Shown here piece by piece: positions 33,835 to 35,929 of a stretch of 35,929 nt of DNA. Location of the stretch: IMG/VR virus record IMGVR_UViG_3300025128_000151, positions 1-35,929 of that record; one strand, 5' to 3'. Within the stretch, counting starts at the first letter, position 1. The number at the start of each line of letters is the position of its first letter. A model generated the notes under the pieces. The model searched no databases. It saw only the letters and a list, made by a program, of their open reading frames with translations, and was not told the DNA's origin. The translations under genes were made by a program, and so were the position numbers. This DNA is from a virus.

Positions 33835-35610
33835 TTGCAACTAAACTATACAAGGGACGAATTACTACCGGAGTTTAGTATAAAAACTCTAAATGATAGA
33901 TACTTGTTAGAGAATGAGAATTCTCCTCAAGAGGCTTTCGCACGTGCGGCGAGAACTTTTTCTGACGACGATGAAATGGCACAAAGATTGTATGATTACT
34001 CAAGCCAGCTATGGTTTATGTTCTCTACTCCAGTTCTTTCAAATGGAGGAAGTAGTAGAGGATTGCCAATCAGTTGTTTCCTAAATTATGTAGGAGACAG
34101 CCGTGGCGGGATTGCAGGGCATTATACTGAAAATGCATGGCTTTCGTCCGTGGGCGGAGGTATTGGAGGATATTGGGGAGATATAAGAAGTGTTGGATCT
34201 AAAACAAGTCACGGAAGTGAAAGTACAGGAGTTATACCTTTTCTAAAAGTTGTTGACGCTGAAATGCTCGCATTTAGTCAAGGAGTAACTAGGAGAGGAA
34301 GCTATGCGGCATATTTACCAATCAACCATCCTGAGATTGAGGAGTTTCTTGATGTACGGAAACCCACAGGAGGCGATATTAATCGTAAGTCTATTAATTT
34401 GCATCATGCTGTCATAATATCGAATAAGTTTATGGAACTTATCGCAAATGCTACAAGTACTGAAGGATTTGATGATAGCTGGGATTTAATAGACCCACAT
34501 TCGGGGGAAATTAAAAAGACTGTTTCTGCAAAAGTATTATGGATAAAGATTATCCAGAATCGAGTAGAAACTGGCGAACCCTACATAATGTTTGAAGATA
34601 CTATAAATGATGCGCTCCCAGAGTTTCAAAAAGCTCTTGGGCTAAAAGTTCATCAAAGCAACTTATGTAGTGAGATTACTCTCCCTACTGACGATACGAG
34701 AACAGCAGTGTGTTGTCTATCGAGTGTAAACTTGGAGAAATTCGATGAGTGGTCAACTTGCGAAACTTTTATTCCTGACCTTATACGCATGCTTGATAAT
34801 GTTATCGAGTATTTTATCACGAATGCGCCAGATGAGTTGGCGCGTGCGAGATTTTCTGCGTCTCAAGAAAGATCAATTGGGCTCGGGGCCATGGGTTTTC
34901 ACGCCTACTTACAGAAACGTGGAATACCATTCGAAAGCGCTATGGCAAAGAGTTTTAACCTTCGGGCATTCTCGCACATTAAGAATGAGGCATCCCGAGC
35001 TACTAGAGATTTGGCAGCAGAGCGTGGAGAATGCCCAGATAGCAAGTGGTTCAGCGGCGGTGTTCGTAACGCTCATCTGCTTGCCATTGCTCCTAATGCT
35101 TCTAGCAGTATTATTTGTGGCAATACTTCTCCCAGTATTGAGCCTTATCGCGCTAATGCATTTACTCAGAAAACTAAAACCGGGAGTGCCCTCCTAAAGA
35201 ACAAATTTTTAGAAGGTATACTTGAAACGAAAGGCGAGAATACAGAGGAGACTTGGAAATCCATTATTACGAATAACGGATCAGTACAGCACCTTGATTG
35301 TTTAAGCCAGTATGAGAAAGATGTGTTTAAGACAGCGGTAGAAATTGATCAGAAATGGGTTGTAGAACACGCAGCAGATAGGCAAGAACATATTTGTCAA
35401 GCACAGAGTGTAAATATGTTTTTCCCCGCTGATGTTTCAAAACAAGAACTACATAATGTACATTTAATGGCTTGGAATCGAAAGTTAAAAACTTTGTATT
35501 ATCTAAGGAGTGAGGCTTTGAAAAGAGCTGAGACTATCTCTGATGAGAAACTACGAGAGTACATTTTTGACTTTGATGATGAAGAAGCCTGCTTAGCGTG
35601 TGAGGGATAA
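33835..35610 (+). CDS. Class I ribonucleotide reductase, alpha subunit
   Basis: A 591-aa catalytic subunit. Visible: FSTPVLSNGGSSRGLPISCFL (first redox Cys), SVGGGIGGYWGDIRSVG, NLCSEITLPTDDTRTAVCCLSSVNLEK (thiyl Cys with Asn and Glu, then the second redox Cys), SIGLGAMGFHAYLQK, IAPNASSSIICGNTSPSIEP and the C-terminal CLAC thiol pair that accepts electrons from a glutaredoxin or thioredoxin. No N-terminal ATP cone, so overall dATP inhibition is probably lost. TTG 33835 with AAGGAT is preferred; ATG 33811 overlaps the upstream gene. The beta subunit must lie outside the window. Confidence 0.93.
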   Translation: MQLNYTRDELLPEFSIKTLNDRYLLENENSPQEAFARAARTFSDDDEMAQRLYDYSSQLWFMFSTPVLSNGGSSRGLPISCFLNYVGDSRGGIAGHYTENAWLSSVGGGIGGYWGDIRSVGSKTSHGSESTGVIPFLKVVDAEMLAFSQGVTRRGSYAAYLPINHPEIEEFLDVRKPTGGDINRKSINLHHAVIISNKFMELIANATSTEGFDDSWDLIDPHSGEIKKTVSAKVLWIKIIQNRVETGEPYIMFEDTINDALPEFQKALGLKVHQSNLCSEITLPTDDTRTAVCCLSSVNLEKFDEWSTCETFIPDLIRMLDNVIEYFITNAPDELARARFSASQERSIGLGAMGFHAYLQKRGIPFESAMAKSFNLRAFSHIKNEASRATRDLAAERGECPDSKWFSGGVRNAHLLAIAPNASSSIICGNTSPSIEPYRANAFTQKTKTGSALLKNKFLEGILETKGENTEETWKSIITNNGSVQHLDCLSQYEKDVFKTAVEIDQKWVVEHAADRQEHICQAQSVNMFFPADVSKQELHNVHLMAWNRKLKTLYYLRSEALKRAETISDEKLREYIFDFDDEEACLACEG

Positions 35611-35929
35611 TGGTAGATCAATTATTGGCAGATTATTTTGCCGCAGAATTAGGATTTTCAGAATATGCCCCTGTTGTTGATGGTATAGCCATGACTACAG
35701 ATGGAGTAGGAACTAAGCTATTAATAGCAGAACACTTTAACATATTCGATACAGTCGGTATAGATTTAGTCGCAATGTGTGCTAATGACCTGCTTTGTGC
35801 GGGGGCGGAGCCTACCTGCTTTATGGATTATTATGCCACAGGAGACTTAGATTTAGGTAAAAGTTTTGAGATACTATCAGGAGTAAATGAAGGGTGTAAA
35901 ATAGCTGGAGCAAAATTAGTTGGGGGAGA
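35610..35929 (+). CDS. purM: Phosphoribosylaminoimidazole (AIR) synthetase, 5' part only
   Basis: ATG 35610 overlaps the RNR stop (taATG). The 106 visible residues match the PurM N-terminal domain: PVVDGIAMTTDGVGTKLLIAE, FDTVGIDLVAMCANDLLCAGAEPTCFMDYYATGDL (nucleotide and metal site DLVAM--NDL) and SGVNEGCKIAGAKLVGG. PurM closes the imidazole ring, two steps after PurN in the pathway. It lacks the first 20 or so residues of cellular PurM. The gene is cut by the window edge. Confidence 0.93.
   Translation, partial: MVDQLLADYFAAELGFSEYAPVVDGIAMTTDGVGTKLLIAEHFNIFDTVGIDLVAMCANDLLCAGAEPTCFMDYYATGDLDLGKSFEILSGVNEGCKIAGAKLVGG

Noticed and set aside
34745-35197. A 150-aa open frame inside the RNR gene
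   Set aside because: It lies entirely within the strongly supported RNR coding sequence in another frame.
1-35929. CRISPR arrays, insertion sequences, integrase or attachment sites
   Set aside because: No regularly spaced repeats, transposase, integrase or flanking direct repeats were seen anywhere in the window.

Overview
This window is part of the genome of a lytic tailed phage, most likely infecting a Gram-negative and probably aquatic bacterium. The evidence is dense, mostly rightward packing of small overlapping genes (stop/start overlaps such as ATGA, taATG and taGTG), a complete phage replication and nucleotide module, a lysozyme followed by a two-gene spanin pair (which implies an outer membrane), and many borrowed host metabolic genes. 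No integrase, lysogeny repressor, portal, terminase or capsid gene is visible, so the structural genes lie outside. The ends are open: a leftward promoter at the left edge fires out of the window, and the right edge cuts a purM gene. Host genus cannot be decided from the sequence.

Layout. 1-1200: divergent promoters, three overlapping small genes and a small helix-turn-helix (HTH) protein. 1198-2107: about 900 nt without a credible gene but full of inverted repeats, beginning with a tRNA-like fold and ending in a terminator; this looks like one large structured non-coding RNA and is the most novel item. 2121-4127: small unknown genes. 4128-4509: gene-poor AT-rich stretch. 4510-6322: glutaredoxin, a cysteine-rich lipoprotein, an IscU scaffold and an IscA-type carrier. 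6290-7157: the only leftward operon, encoding ribosomal protein bS21, a small HTH protein and two unknowns. 7215-7935: Hsp20 behind a structured leader. 7956-11441: lysozyme, spanins, membrane proteins and RpiB. 11441-12613: 2OG-Fe(II) oxygenase, PurN and a small membrane protein. 12678-18638: MazG, DUF3310 protein, regulators, PC4-like protein, split NAD-dependent DNA ligase and two HTH-repeat proteins. 18716-33824: replication and recombination (DnaB-type helicase, ThyX, CHC2/Toprim primase, family A polymerase, helicases, ssDNA-binding protein, Mre11/Rad50-type pair, PD-(D/E)xK nuclease, flap exonuclease). 33835-35929: class I ribonucleotide reductase alpha and truncated PurM.

Control is unusually legible. 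Eleven complete sigma-70-like promoters plus two leftward ones share an upstream extension, aaaaatagttcttgac in its full form, with 17-18 bp to a TATAAT/GATAAT box. At five of them the start codon lies 27-28 nt past the -10 box, predicting a uniform leader of about 20 nt. No phage RNA polymerase is seen here, so host RNA polymerase probably transcribes these genes, perhaps modulated by the phage HTH family.

Functionally the window takes over nucleotide supply (RNR, ThyX, PurN, PurM, RpiB, MazG), provides most of a replisome, and carries host-like helpers for Fe-S assembly, translation (bS21) and protein folding (Hsp20).
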